Shown: positions 1 through 11,095, numbered from the stretch's first letter. The stretch: 64,000 nt of DNA from Hofstenia miamia (GCA_004352715.1 SCFE01000100.1:1602770-1666769), one strand, 5' to 3'. The notes: generated by a model from the letters alone, not told the origin. A program made the numbers and translations.

Positions 1-332
1 ATTAAAAACAAAAATTTTCAATATGACTATTTGTTGCAAAATTAGTAGTTATAATTAAATATTCAATGAGATGTTTATATAGTTCTTAATGCATTTATTT
101 TTTTAAAATTTTCATGTTTCAAGACATTGCATTGTTAAAAATGTAGGGGTTAATTATCCAGAAGAAGATATTGAATATTTTTACTTAAAAAGTATACAAT
201 TATTATATGAATTTGTATATATAATGCACAATAACAATATGAATCATTAATTTTTGAACATTGTTGTATTTTAATGTGCGTTAATGAATAAATTGCAATG
301 CATGCATTTTGTTTTAACAAGTTTTGACCTTA

Positions 333-373
<41 letters not shown>

Positions 374-824
374 TTAAATGTGTACAGATTCGTATATAAT
401 TTTTGTATGATAAATTTAATGTACTGTATGTTTGCACAATACAAAACAATGCATTTGTTATGCACAATAATATATTTTTAATGATGTTTCTGATATCAAA
501 TACGAATATGCTGTTCCTATGTATTATTAGTAAGCAATCAAATGACGTTTATTGTGGTTTTGGAATTTTGAGCTCTTGCATGTAATAACAATTAACAATG
601 TTTACATTAGGGAAATGCCTGCACTCTTTAACCTAATAACACCTTGAACCAACATGCATGAATAATCATTATTTTATTGTTTGTGTAACAAATTGAATTT
701 TACCCAACAATGTTTATCTCAGTGAACTGTGAATCAGTTTTGTAACTACATATACCATTTAACATTACATGATTTGATACACTTAAATTTATTAAAATAC
801 AATATACAACTATTTATTGTGTAG
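1..824. other. Non-coding AT-rich left edge
   Basis: No coding region, RNA gene or transposon end can be supported here. The only structure is an ATT trinucleotide microsatellite near 334-371, which produces artificial poly-leucine and poly-asparagine reading frames on the two strands. The stretch ends in a pyrimidine-containing tract and AG that serve as splice acceptor for the exon at 825, so it is probably intron of that plus-strand gene. Confidence 0.6.
334..371. repeat. (ATT)n microsatellite
   Basis: About twelve ATT units in a row, essentially uninterrupted. Simple sequence repeat with no sign of function. Confidence 0.95.
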
Positions 825-986
825 AATCAGTGGCTGGTACGAATTAGCTAGAAACTCGATTGACTCTGCAGAAGGTTTAATTAGTGTTCAGTACAGCCAC
901 GATTCCAAGAAACAGCTTAGATTAGAACTTATAACATTTACAGATGTAACATTGGTAATTCATCCAAGTAACAGAACTACTTTTAG
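825..986 (+). CDS. Internal exon of unidentified host gene
   Basis: A 162-base exon bounded by a good acceptor (tattgtgtag) and a good donor (AG|gtaagg). One frame is open throughout, entering after one base and leaving with two bases of a split codon, so the exon is phase-symmetric. The peptide includes GWYELARNSIDSAEGL, then ISVQYSHDSKKQLRLEL and ITFTDVTLVIHPSNRTTF. It looks like a compact beta-rich globular segment and has normal amino-acid composition, unlike the noise frames around it. I do not recognise the family and give no function. It is on the strand opposite to dystrobrevin, so it belongs to another gene. The 1-kb gap from 1128 hides what follows. Confidence 0.6.
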
Positions 987-1127
987 GTAAGGACAGAGAT
1001 GACCAATTCCTATGGCTTCCAGCCGAAGCGGAGCTTCCAGAAGTAAAGTGCTTAACCTATTGACTGGTGCTACCCTATCTGTCTCACTTGTTTAATTTCT
1101 ATCTCAATTCGAACAAACAACCTACTT

Positions 1128-2127
1128 NNNNNNNNNNNNNNNNNNNNNNNNNNNNNNNNNNNNNNNNNNNNNNNNNNNNNNNNNNNNNNNNNNNNNNNNN
1201 NNNNNNNNNNNNNNNNNNNNNNNNNNNNNNNNNNNNNNNNNNNNNNNNNNNNNNNNNNNNNNNNNNNNNNNNNNNNNNNNNNNNNNNNNNNNNNNNNNNN
1301 NNNNNNNNNNNNNNNNNNNNNNNNNNNNNNNNNNNNNNNNNNNNNNNNNNNNNNNNNNNNNNNNNNNNNNNNNNNNNNNNNNNNNNNNNNNNNNNNNNNN
1401 NNNNNNNNNNNNNNNNNNNNNNNNNNNNNNNNNNNNNNNNNNNNNNNNNNNNNNNNNNNNNNNNNNNNNNNNNNNNNNNNNNNNNNNNNNNNNNNNNNNN
1501 NNNNNNNNNNNNNNNNNNNNNNNNNNNNNNNNNNNNNNNNNNNNNNNNNNNNNNNNNNNNNNNNNNNNNNNNNNNNNNNNNNNNNNNNNNNNNNNNNNNN
1601 NNNNNNNNNNNNNNNNNNNNNNNNNNNNNNNNNNNNNNNNNNNNNNNNNNNNNNNNNNNNNNNNNNNNNNNNNNNNNNNNNNNNNNNNNNNNNNNNNNNN
1701 NNNNNNNNNNNNNNNNNNNNNNNNNNNNNNNNNNNNNNNNNNNNNNNNNNNNNNNNNNNNNNNNNNNNNNNNNNNNNNNNNNNNNNNNNNNNNNNNNNNN
1801 NNNNNNNNNNNNNNNNNNNNNNNNNNNNNNNNNNNNNNNNNNNNNNNNNNNNNNNNNNNNNNNNNNNNNNNNNNNNNNNNNNNNNNNNNNNNNNNNNNNN
1901 NNNNNNNNNNNNNNNNNNNNNNNNNNNNNNNNNNNNNNNNNNNNNNNNNNNNNNNNNNNNNNNNNNNNNNNNNNNNNNNNNNNNNNNNNNNNNNNNNNNN
2001 NNNNNNNNNNNNNNNNNNNNNNNNNNNNNNNNNNNNNNNNNNNNNNNNNNNNNNNNNNNNNNNNNNNNNNNNNNNNNNNNNNNNNNNNNNNNNNNNNNNN
2101 NNNNNNNNNNNNNNNNNNNNNNNNNNN
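1128..2127. other. Assembly gap (1000 N)
   Basis: Exactly 1000 N, the usual fixed size for a gap of unknown length. Any frame drawn through it is meaningless. It may contain further exons of the plus-strand gene at 825-986 or of the dystrobrevin gene. Confidence 0.99.
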
Positions 2128-2244
2128 TTTGTTACTTATGCAAATTTTCCGAGTGAAATTCACAAAGGTGATAACAATAATAGTGGCATAGTTTGTGAAA
2201 TACCCAAAATTTCACGAATTTATTTTAAAAATATGTAATCATAC

Positions 2245-2500
2245 CTGAGATTGAATGAGTGAATTCAGATTATCAGGTGTAAATCTATCAGAATTATTTA
2301 TGCTAGGAATAAACACGTCATCAATATCGATCTGCAAATGTCGAGTCAAGTGGCCTTTTAATAATTTAAATCCAAATGAAGACAACATTTCCAGAAGCAG
2401 AACAGAAAATATCCAATTACTATCAATGGCACTCCCTACTACAAACATTGACAAACCATTGCAGCTTTCAGTGTAATATGCTGCTGATAATTTCTTCTTA
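2245..2500 (-). CDS. Possible minus-strand exon, unidentified
   Basis: An 85-codon open frame ends at a strong donor (CAG|gtatga) and begins after a pyrimidine-rich acceptor (ttatcttgtttag). The peptide includes KKKLSAAYYTESCNGLSMF, then LLEMLSSFGFKLLKGHL and IDIDDVFIPSINNSDRF. Its entry phase (one base completing a codon) matches the two bases left over by the dystrobrevin exon at 4151-4364, and splicing would pass over the transposon at 2528-3847. Against membership, the peptide does not resemble the next segment of dystrobrevin as I know it (the second EF-hand-like region). It could be an exon of an unrelated gene, an alternative exon, or chance. Real coding character is plausible but not certain. 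Confidence 0.35.
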
Positions 2501-2527
2501 CTAAACAAGATAATAATGATATATATA

Positions 2528-3847
2528 CCGTGCATCTCATAATTATCAACAATTTATAAACGCGAAAAAATGCACAGCCAATGAAAATATAATTATTGTT
2601 TATTGGCTGAAATATAATATATAAATGGGGATTTACATATACTATATTATTATTTAAGATTTTTTATTTTTTCTAGCATGGATGTAACACTAAAAATTGA
2701 GATAATACAATGCTATTATAAATCTTCCAATTCGGCTTCAGCAGCTATTTGCCTCTACAACAAACGTCATAATCTCCATAAAAATATATTTGATGCTTCA
2801 ACGGTTATGAGAATTGTCAGAAAGTTCGAACAAACTGGCTGTATAGCTCATCAACAGAAAGGTGCTGGAAGACCAGACCTTTCTAGCGAACGTGAAGTCG
2901 ATCGTTGAAATGGCTCTTCAATCATCTTCCAGCAACTCTTTGCAACTCTCTTCATGTTCTGCTATTAGTCGCTTAACTAATATTCCAAGCGCATCAGTTC
3001 ATCGCATTTTACGCAGAAAATTAAAAAATACCCATACCGATTGCACTTAAAACAGGAACTGATACCTACTGATTTTCACAAAATGTTGGATTTTGCAAAT
3101 CCTTGATGAAATGCTGGAGTCAATAGATCATGTGCTGTGGTCAGACGAGTGTTACATGGACTTACAGGGTGGCGTCAACACACACAATGCTATCATATGG
3201 GCTGATAGTAAGCCTACACACGTCATCTCAAAGCCACTTCACCCTGCCAAGGTTTGCGTTTGGATTGGCTTTACCTCCTCATTTATGCTTGATCCAATCA
3301 TTTTCGATGAAGGCACAATTAATGGCGAACGTTACCACTCAATGTTGAAAGATATTATTATCCCAAATTTAAAGCGACGCCGAAAATGCTCCAATACAAT
3401 TTTTATGCAAGATGGAGCACCTCCTCATATCGCTTTAAATGTTAAACAATTGCTTCTCCAAACATTCACAGAAAATTAGGTCATTAGTCGCAATTTTCCC
3501 GATGAGTGGCCGCCACGTTCACCAGACATAAACCCAAGCGACTATTATTTCTGGAGCCACCTAAAGCAAAAGGTTTATGCTGGTCAAATGCCTTCGACGG
3601 CTGATGAATTGAAACATCGAATAACTGTTTCAGCGAAGGAGATTGAAAACAGTGGCTGTTTGAGGTTTGCGGTTCATCATCTCATTGATCGACTATCACT
3701 GCTCATTCAAAGTGAAGGCCATCACATTGAACAACTTTTATAACCAAACCCCCATTTATATTCATTAACTTACTCTTTGTTTATTTGAGTTTAATCAAAT
3801 TGTATTGAATATATTGTGTTTTTAAAATTGTTGATAATTATGCACAG
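2528..3847 (+). mobile_element. Mariner-like DNA transposon, long-spacing DDD family (copy A)
   Basis: A 1320-base element flanked by TA at 2526-2527 and 3848-3849. The ends are imperfect terminal inverted repeats of about 35-40 bases: the left end reads CCGTGCAT then TCATAATTATCAACAATTT, and the right end reversed reads CTGTGCATAATTATCAACAA. TA target duplication and a single transposase gene place it in the IS630/Tc1/mariner superfamily. The insertion is in host sequence between the dystrobrevin exon at 4151 and the possible exon at 2245-2500. The transposase is broken (see its own entry), so the copy is dead. Confidence 0.85.
2678..3743 (+). pseudogene. Broken mariner-like transposase (copy A)
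   Basis: The reading frame starts at the ATG at 2678 with a helix-turn-helix region: ATAVMRIVRKFEQTG-like text, then a GAGRPDLSSE linker resembling the GRP motif of mariner proteins. A frameshift near 2895 and another near 3040 move it between frames; the remainder runs to the TAA at 3741-3743, with one in-frame TAG near 3477. The catalytic core is recognisable: WSDECYMDLQGGV gives the first aspartate, MQDGAPPHIAL the second, and SPDINPSDYYFW the third. By my count 42 residues lie between the second aspartate and the aspartate of SDYY, against 34 in ordinary mariners. The N-terminal style is that of the arthropod DUF4817-type transposases. It is closely related to the remnant at 23839-24572. 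Confidence 0.85.
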
Positions 3848-4150
3848 TATATATATGTAACAGCAATTAACAAATTAATGAAACAAAAAAGGTACAAAAA
3901 TGGGCATAAGTAGATTTCTACTATTGGTGTACACACAATTTGTACATAATGTACAATTAACTTGTAGAAAATCTGTACATAAAATAATATATTAAAAATA
4001 AGAATAGTCAGCAACTAATTTCCATGCTAAAGCCTTAATGTATGAGCTTATAACCGAATAAAATTATGTATACATTTCTAGTAAAAACAAGTTTTGTAAA
4101 TACACTTCCAAATTACTAAAATATGTCATAGTAGAGAAAGATGCACTCAC
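3848..4150. other. Dystrobrevin intron start
   Basis: About 300 bases of AT-rich sequence between the transposon and the donor of the dystrobrevin exon on the minus strand. No other feature seen. Confidence 0.6.
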
Positions 4151-4364
4151 ATATCATAAGCTGATATTAAAAAGCCGAGAAGATTCGAAATGGAGGTTTC
4201 AACATTGATCTGATGTGAAGCTGGAAGACGTTTATTAAGGTAGAAGTAAACTGACGATAATACTGCTTCCAATTTCCCAATCGACACTTCAGCATTGGAG
4301 TCTAACGCACTCAAGCTTGTATCGCGAAATGCTTCAATCACATGCCAAATATCCACCAAGTGAA
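4151..4364 (-). CDS. Dystrobrevin, exon encoding EF-hand-like region
   Basis: This exon encodes 70 codons of a dystrobrevin. On the minus strand it starts after the acceptor ttggtttag and ends at the donor AT|gtgagt. Its first two bases complete a codon begun by the T left over from the exon at 46375-46536, giving the continuous text [17 protein letters not shown]. Hallmarks of the family are [32 protein letters not shown] and [15 protein letters not shown], which align without gaps to vertebrate alpha-dystrobrevin (from memory HLVDIWNVIEAL, LNKRMPTTHQI). The segment is the first EF-hand-like module shared by dystrophins and dystrobrevins; HLVDIW favours dystrobrevin over dystrophin. Dystrobrevin is a cytoplasmic scaffold at the membrane that binds dystrophin and syntrophin. 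The downstream ZZ and coiled-coil exons are not visible in the window. Confidence 0.9.
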
Positions 4365-5439
4365 CTAAACCAAAAATCTCAAAATTGAGCTAGAATTAAA
4401 ATGATAAGCGGGACAATTTATGTCGAGTTTTGCATTAATGTGTCCGAAAAGTTCTCAAATATATTTAATTAGAGACATACATGTATAACCAAAAGCGTAA
4501 GTACCGTATATGAAGTATATATTTACATAGCACACAGCAAATAACACCAAAAATTTTGCACATCTCTTTCCATTGAAAACCATTAAGAATGACAAAATAT
4601 TTAAATTCTTCACATTCTGCTGCACCTATTTATTGAAACAAGGATGTGTACACTGCAGAGTGGGCCACAACCACCAAAACGCCGAAACAATTAATAACTT
4701 CTGAACATATTTTTGATATCTACCTTCAGAAAAGTTGGTCTACTGGCATTAATGGTGCCAACTATTTCTTATTTGTTTGCTATTGTCCTGCGTTAGGCAC
4801 TAGCAATCAAAAATTGATTGATAATCAGAAAGCATGTAATGCAAACCAATTTTTATGTAAGCCTCCTCTGAAAATGACATCCTGCTATTAATAATGCTAA
4901 TGATTTTATATTTGATTGTTATGATCGTATATTAAGCCCTAGAAACCAAAACTAAATAATCAGGTTCATAAATATCTGTCATAGGAAAATATCTATTTGG
5001 AAGTATTTTAACTATCAATTTATTTTTTAGAAAAATCATCGAGTCGTAATTTTTCAGTGTTTTAAGTGATATCCTGCATCTTAAAATGTTTATTGCACAA
5101 ACATTTTAGATACTTTCAAAGATGAAAGCATAATTTCAAAACATGAACTATAAATCGTTGAAAAAAGCATAATTAAACAAATACATGACCAAAAACAAAA
5201 GATAAAATTGATTTATCTTAGTATACATTCTGGAATTATAATATTAAGAATAAAAAGTAATTATTATTGAACATCTTATAAAAATTTTCCTTATTTTCAT
5301 AGTGGAAATAACAATAACTAATCAATTAATTATTTGAATATTACGTATGCTACAAATATTTTTGAAAACAATATCTTTCAAATATGAAGGTATATATAAC
5401 TAAATATACTTCTAATCTTTGAAAAACACTTCAAAGTTA
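4365..5439. other. Intronic sequence without features
   Basis: AT-rich sequence. The short plus-strand frame near 4646-4891 has no recognisable similarity and no splice context that would make it convincing. Nothing else seen. Confidence 0.6.
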
Positions 5440-5491
5440 AAAAAGAATTGTGATTTGTCATATTCTTGCAGGTTCTTTCTCTCTTTCTCTC

Positions 5492-5555
<64 letters not shown>

Positions 5556-5637
5556 GAGAGAGAGAGAAAGAGAGAGAGATAGAGAGAGAGAAAGAGAGAA
5601 AGAACCTGCAAGAATATGACAAATCACAATTCTTTTT
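5440..5637. repeat. Near-perfect 198-base palindrome with CT/TA/AG core
   Basis: The left arm runs through TTGTCATATTCTTGCAGG into a CT microsatellite; after a central TA tract the right arm is its reverse complement down to the same non-repetitive bases, ending exactly at a gap. I find one mismatched pair near the centre (5524 with 5553). The unique 40-odd bases at each outer end match perfectly, which a microsatellite alone would not give. An assembly or template-switch artefact at the gap is as likely as a real cruciform. Confidence 0.9.
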
Positions 5638-5676
5638 NNNNNNNNNNNNNNNNNNNNNNNNNNNNNNNNNNNNNNN
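5638..5676. other. Assembly gap (39 N)
   Basis: Short gap between a palindromic CT/AG region and a TA microsatellite (5677-5702). Confidence 0.99.

Positions 5677-5702
<26 letters not shown>
5677..5702. repeat. (TA)n microsatellite
   Basis: Uninterrupted TA units directly after the gap and just before the terminal repeat at 5715. Confidence 0.9.
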
Positions 5703-5711
<9 letters not shown>

Positions 5712-5714
5712 CAA

Positions 5715-7621
5715 GGCTGACTCGTAGGAAAGGCCATGCAGTAGAAAATTTCATAAAATTAGCGGAGGGTAAATTGTGCTTTTGTAATTACGGGGATTAC
5801 AACTGGAATTTAGGCACAAATTCGTAATTGTGAGATATGATATATACATATAACTTGAAAAAATATATATTTGAAATGTCTACAACATATCCATAATATG
5901 TTAATGTGTTATGCTATTCATAAATAAAATTACAAAAATCAAAGAATAAAAATATTTATTTTTTAAAATTTATACAATTTCTTCGTTTTTGTCATGCACC
6001 GATAAAAATCATTAATAATATTACACAAACTTTAACATAAATAATTCACAAATCTTATGTAAGTATTCAGTTTGCCAGCAATCTGCGGCTTGGATTAACA
6101 CTATGACCAAATATCGAAATTAATCATTCACCATCTTACTCCTAACATTTACAATTTCCTAATATTTTATAATTATTCGAAAGAATCTTGCAATTATCTT
6201 GGAAGATTCGCCAGTTTTCAGACCAGAGTCATTTTCAAAAATAATGGCAGTATCCAAGCATCACACTTTCAATACTAAAGACACATTCTGTTTCTGAATC
6301 GAACTAGGAGAAACAATTTCATGAGCAAATCGAGACATCTTGAACAAAGCATTGGTCTCACGTTTAAATAAGATAATGACATCATTGAAGTCAACAGTCC
6401 ATTTAATATTTATGTTGAAAAAGTCCACAAAATCGAACTTTTTCATCTTCTTCTTGACCACACGTTTCTGATGCATTTAAGAATATGTACAGAGTCATTA
6501 TTAATACGGTAAATCTTGTGACATTTCATATCTATATTTCCATAGATGATCATCACTCTGTTTTTGCTAGCTAAATTTAAGTTTAGTCACCTTACTATTA
6601 GCAGAAATTGACATAATGGAATGGTACCTGCTTCCAACAAAGTAGCGATGCAGTCGTGGATAATCACAAGTTGGGGTTCTGCGGTCAATAGTTAGATAGG
6701 GGTAGTTGAAAGGACTATCTTCACTATCGAAAAAATTACTTAAGCATTACACAAAGTAGCATTTGCCAGTTCCAAACGATTATTAATTCCTTTTCCATAC
6801 ATTGAACCACCACAGAATAAATTTGAGAGCCTTACATAAATTTCATCCGGAATTAAGCCGCACTAGTTGTCGATATATGAGGAAGCCTCCCTCCGAATTT
6901 TTAAAAAGTAATGACATCAAAAGATGTAATTTAAAGATTCTAGATTAAAAAAATATATGCGAACCGTTCATTATTTCAAAAATTATTAATATTTTTAATA
7001 TAGCAAAGACCGTATTATGCTGCCCTTTTCAGTAAAGCAGAATTACATTTTCGATATGATCTTTCTTCTCAATGTTGCTTACATACGCGAAGATTTTTTG
7101 CAAAGTTTTTACACTTGAAAACATTGATCATCTTGAAGCAACTAATAACATTTTCTAGCGTTCGAATACAAATATAATGCAAAAATAACACCATCGTCAG
7201 AGTAAATAGCAGTAAAACCATGTTCTGTATTGGACAAGAAATGTTCTGTATGTCTTTGCAGGAATACTAATTTAGCTCTAATAGATGGTTCCAGTCTGAA
7301 TCAAATATTCCAAGTTCATCTATTTCATTCCATTAACATTGATAATATTTGGAAGTGCAGCCAGTCAATTCTGTAAGTCATTTACAATCTGTATACCAAA
7401 TGCCACTATTCAAATGCGAAATATTTTTGGAATGTCTTGTTTGGTTAGTTTGTATCCTGTGCAACAACCATAGCAGCGACGAACCATTGCATACACAACT
7501 CCTCATTTGAATTACAATTTGAAGCAGCGTATAGAATATATATATTCTTTTCACAAATTACAGTGCGGGAAATAAACCCTCCGCGTTTTATCTATTGCAG
7601 TGCCTCTCCTACGAGTCAGCC
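5715..7621. mobile_element. Decayed DNA transposon with long terminal inverted repeats, unclassified
   Basis: The left end begins GGCTGACTCGTAGGAAAGGC and the right end, reversed, begins GGCTGACTCGTAGGAGAGGC. Similarity continues through TGCA.TAGA and GCGGAGGGT to roughly 55 bases on the left and 45 on the right, where the left arm has about 11 extra bases. The interior (1.9 kb) has no intact frame; on the minus strand short fragments are open, such as 6261-6476 and a piece with CMQWFVAAMVVAQDTN near 7500, but I cannot assign them. The left flank is a TA microsatellite, so no target-site duplication can be read and the superfamily stays open. Confidence 0.7.
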
Positions 7622-8399
7622 ATTACATGCTAAAATATTTGTAAATAATTCTTAATTAAGTAATTGAAATAAAAATGATGAGATTATAAAGATTAACAAA
7701 ACATGGTATATAATATAAATAATGAATTCATCTAGCACGTTTTGTTGTTGATTTGTAATTTTTTTATATATTTTTCAATATTACGTTTGGTAATCTCATC
7801 CATAGAATGTCTTTTTTACAAACAAATAACTAGTGATTTGTTAACTAGTTTTTAAAAATTTTCCAGTACCAACTCTAATTACGATTCTTACGGCATTGAA
7901 GACAAAACAGTATTTATGATGTACTAATTGCTTAAGCGAAGATAAATCCGAGGAACATAGTTAAATAAATAAAGAGCGGAAGTTTACAACAGTCTATACA
8001 TTAACATTAATTCCTTGCATTGTTCAGTTCATCTACATGTGAGAAACTAAACTTAATGGAGTAATATATTCAAGTTATATGTGTGCCAAATATCACGAGT
8101 CATAAAAAGGACCTCAGCATATCGTAATCATAAGAAATATCTCTAATAGATATCACATTCCCTTCAAAATGTATTGATATTTTGGTTTTAACTATTTGAA
8201 TCCCTTATTCTCACAATCTGATAGCTACTTGAGACCAAATGAGTGAATATCTCACGCAGATAATATGAAATGGAGATGTGCGTGGGAACTTTTCTAAAGC
8301 AGGACATTTTCGTCAAAAAAACTTTTGGGCCGTACCCAACAATGAAATTTTCTTTAGAAAATTGAAGAGGCTCCAATAAAATTTCGAATAAAATTCAAG
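7622..8399. other. Intronic sequence without features
   Basis: AT-rich, no convincing frame. The minus-strand frame at 8188-8376 is short and unrecognised. Confidence 0.55.
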
Positions 8400-8726
8400 C
8401 TTATTTTCCGTTCCTGTGAGCCAATCAGTCTATAATTTTGCAAGTGGTAAGCCTAAACATTAATCTATGCAAAAATGTTATCATTATTTCATGTTGGGCA
8501 TAATTTTTTCTGAGGTCAACACTTTTTAGAGATAGGTATGGCTTATTCGTATTATTAATTAAACTTTTACCACCAGATGAATAAAGCCCAAAATAATTCT
8601 TTTCCGATCATCATCAAAATTTAAACCGGGTTCTAGCGGAAAGGACATTACTAATATGAAGTTTTCAAATGTAAAAAGTTAATGGTTTTATCTATAATAG
8701 AAACAAATAAAGGTTAGATATGCAAT
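8400..8726. repeat. 327-base direct duplicate, first copy, at single-N joint
   Basis: This block is repeated base for base, as far as I can read, at 8863-9189. A lone N at 8727 immediately follows. The combination of identity and a one-base gap points to overlapping contig ends or two haplotypes placed in tandem rather than a genomic duplication. Confidence 0.9.
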
Positions 8727-8862
8727 NTTCATTACATGCTAATTGCTTCAATATTTTATTTATAATTTATTTGTTTTAAAAAACATTTTTAAACTTATTT
8801 AGGTTGGGCGCTTTGGCACACGTAAAAGGTTTGGGTGTTATACAATTACTCCACCCCAATTA

Positions 8863-9189
8863 CTTATTTTCCGTTCCTGTGAGCCAATCAGTCTATAATT
8901 TTGCAAGTGGTAAGCCTAAACATTAATCTATGCAAAAATGTTATCATTATTTCATGTTGGGCATAATTTTTTCTGAGGTCAACACTTTTTAGAGATAGGT
9001 ATGGCTTATTCGTATTATTAATTAAACTTTTACCACCAGATGAATAAAGCCCAAAATAATTCTTTTCCGATCATCATCAAAATTTAAACCGGGTTCTAGC
9101 GGAAAGGACATTACTAATATGAAGTTTTCAAATGTAAAAAGTTAATGGTTTTATCTATAATAGAAACAAATAAAGGTTAGATATGCAAT
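8863..9189. repeat. 327-base direct duplicate, second copy
   Basis: Second copy of the block at 8400-8726, offset by 463 bases. The 135 bases between the N at 8727 and this copy are not part of the duplicate. Confidence 0.9.
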
Positions 9190-9662
9190 TCACATGTAAG
9201 CGCTGCATAAATGCAAGATTCTTAATTGAATAATTGGGAAACCTGCATTTTAATGTAATAAAGGTTGCAATTGACAAAAAAACTATTCGGAAGATGGTTA
9301 ACCAATTGTTAGATTAATGTCAGACTTGCTCAATTTGGAAATGGGAAATATAATGATGTCACAACGCAGCTAACAGACAATAACATTTAGCAATATGATA
9401 ATTCAGATAAAAATAAGGTAAAAACGTAACTGTTGCCGAATGAATGTGAAATTCAATTCTGTGAATAAATAACGGCATCGAATACTGAATTTTGACAGCG
9501 GCTAAGGAAGTGAATCCAATAAGAGAGGAAATACTCAATTTCGTGAAGTAAAGCGTAAAATTAATTTATAAGCTTATGAGAAAATTTGCGGCATTCATTA
9601 TTAAAAACTATGTCTAAACCGAATTTTCAAAAAATTCATAAAATTCTAGTCATACACTGAAG
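9190..9662. other. Intronic sequence without features
   Basis: AT-rich spacer up to the mariner end. Nothing supported. Confidence 0.6.
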
Positions 9663-10828
9663 TCTATCCCAAAAGTAAGTTTCCCTCTGAAATAACATGC
9701 GAGATTTTTAACTTAGAAACATTTTATTCGCGTTAACACACATTTGCGGCAGGCCTCATAGACTGGTGGAAAAAACATCCTTGGTCAGGTGGCGTAGTAA
9801 CCTTGAAGTTGCCTCTTGAGTGTCCAAAAGTGTCGACGGACAGATTCTTTCATTTTTGGGAATAAGTAGAAACTAGCAGGGGAAGTAGTGCGAATGGTTC
9901 TCTCGGTCCTATTTGTTAAACAAAGCTGTCAATATTTTTGTCGTGTGGACTGGCGCGTTGTCATGATGAAGAACCAGTCCGCTTTCAAGAATTCCCAATC
10001 GCTTTTTTCAAATAACAGGACACAGATTCTCTTATAGAACCCACTTGTAATAAAAAGCATTAATTTTCGTGACTACACAAATTGCGCAGTTCATTAAAAC
10101 ACCAGTTGATCGAAGAAAACAATGTCTCTTACTTTCAGAACACCTTGTTTGCACTGTTGTTTTTTATGGACGAAGAGAGCCATCATTGCGCCATTGTGCT
10201 CACTGTTGCTTCAAATCTGGATCCCAAGAATATACACCCTTTTCATTGCCTGCAATTCAAAAATCCCTCGCCTCTTGGAGAATTCTGTGAAGGTCGGACA
10301 TGTTCTGAAAGCTGCTCTTTGTTCAGAAGATGAGATACTATTTGGCAACAAGTTTCTTCTTCAATACATGCTGTGAGGGATAACAGTAATTTTGGAAATG
10401 TCCTGGCATCTGCACCGCTTGCAATATTTGACGTGCTAGACATTGACATCAGTGGTTGGACGTCTGTGGCCTGCCAAAACGGTGCTCCTTATGAACATCC
10501 AGTCTACCGGCAGCAAAGCTTGTCATCCACTTCTGAACAGTTTGTACTGACGGAGCAAATTTACACATTTGTTGAATTTCTGATGGCCTCTCCAAAGCCA
10601 AGAATTTGATAACGACACAAATGTTACATTTTGATAAAAAGGCTGTGCAGTTCACTTATCCCCACCAAATGAATTGAAAATTAAGTTGTGCGGTTATTAT
10701 ATATTGTAAAAAAATTCTACTCAGTGAACTTTGTTATAAAATATCAAAGTTCACATTGATGGATGTTCGTGATCATAGTTAAGTTGCATACGAAACTGTA
10801 ATAAAGCGAAACTTACTTTTGGGATAGA
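9663..10828 (-). mobile_element. Classical mariner-like element (dead)
   Basis: About 1166 bases bounded by terminal inverted repeats of about 24 bases: both ends read TCTATCCCAAAAGTAAGTTT inward, followed by C.CT. TA follows the right end (10829-10830); the left flank reads AG, so the TA duplication has been lost on one side. The single gene is on the minus strand and is broken. Length and ends fit the DD34D mariner family. Confidence 0.85.
9700..10655 (-). pseudogene. Mariner transposase remnant
   Basis: On the minus strand the N-terminal helix-turn-helix is readable: VVIKFLALERPSEIQ, then VQTVQKWMTSFAAGR and a GRPQT linker. Further on, WDPDLKQQ and QWRNDGS match the conserved mariner block after the first catalytic aspartate, HDNAPVHTT carries the second, and a degraded PKMKE region follows near 9840. 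These pieces lie in different frames with stops between them. The plus-strand frames at 10069-10376 are antisense shadows of this gene. Confidence 0.8.
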
Positions 10829-11095
10829 TATCGTATATAATGAAATAAAAGTTTAAACACGTGCATTCCCATCCATTTTGATAATAACTCATTTAATGTA
10901 ATACAACGATTTGGTTTCAATATACAGGGTATTTCATAATGAATGAGATTTTTTAAATTGTTATAAATAATCAAAATTAAGACGTGAACTAATTTGATTG
11001 GTTGTTTATTGTAATATATATATATTAGGGTTTTGTGCACTACATTTTATTTCTTCATATTTATTTTAGACTCTGTATAATAATCAATTATAATA

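Noticed and set aside
271-481. Opposing frames rich in leucine or asparagine
   Set aside because: Produced by the ATT microsatellite; no splice or family support.
1067-2191. Long frames across the 1-kb gap
   Set aside because: They consist almost entirely of N; the same applies to frames over 22659-23658 and 34925-35740.
2255-2476. Plus-strand frame over the possible minus-strand exon
   Set aside because: No good splice boundaries in that orientation, and the minus strand has both acceptor and donor.
4151-4364. Reading the exon as dystrophin instead of dystrobrevin
   Set aside because: HLVDIW and [11 protein letters not shown] fit dystrobrevin; dystrophin has a different text (from memory LDLLSLSAACDAL) at the same place.
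10069-10376. Three overlapping plus-strand frames
   Set aside because: Antisense shadows of the mariner transposase, which is recognisable on the minus strand.
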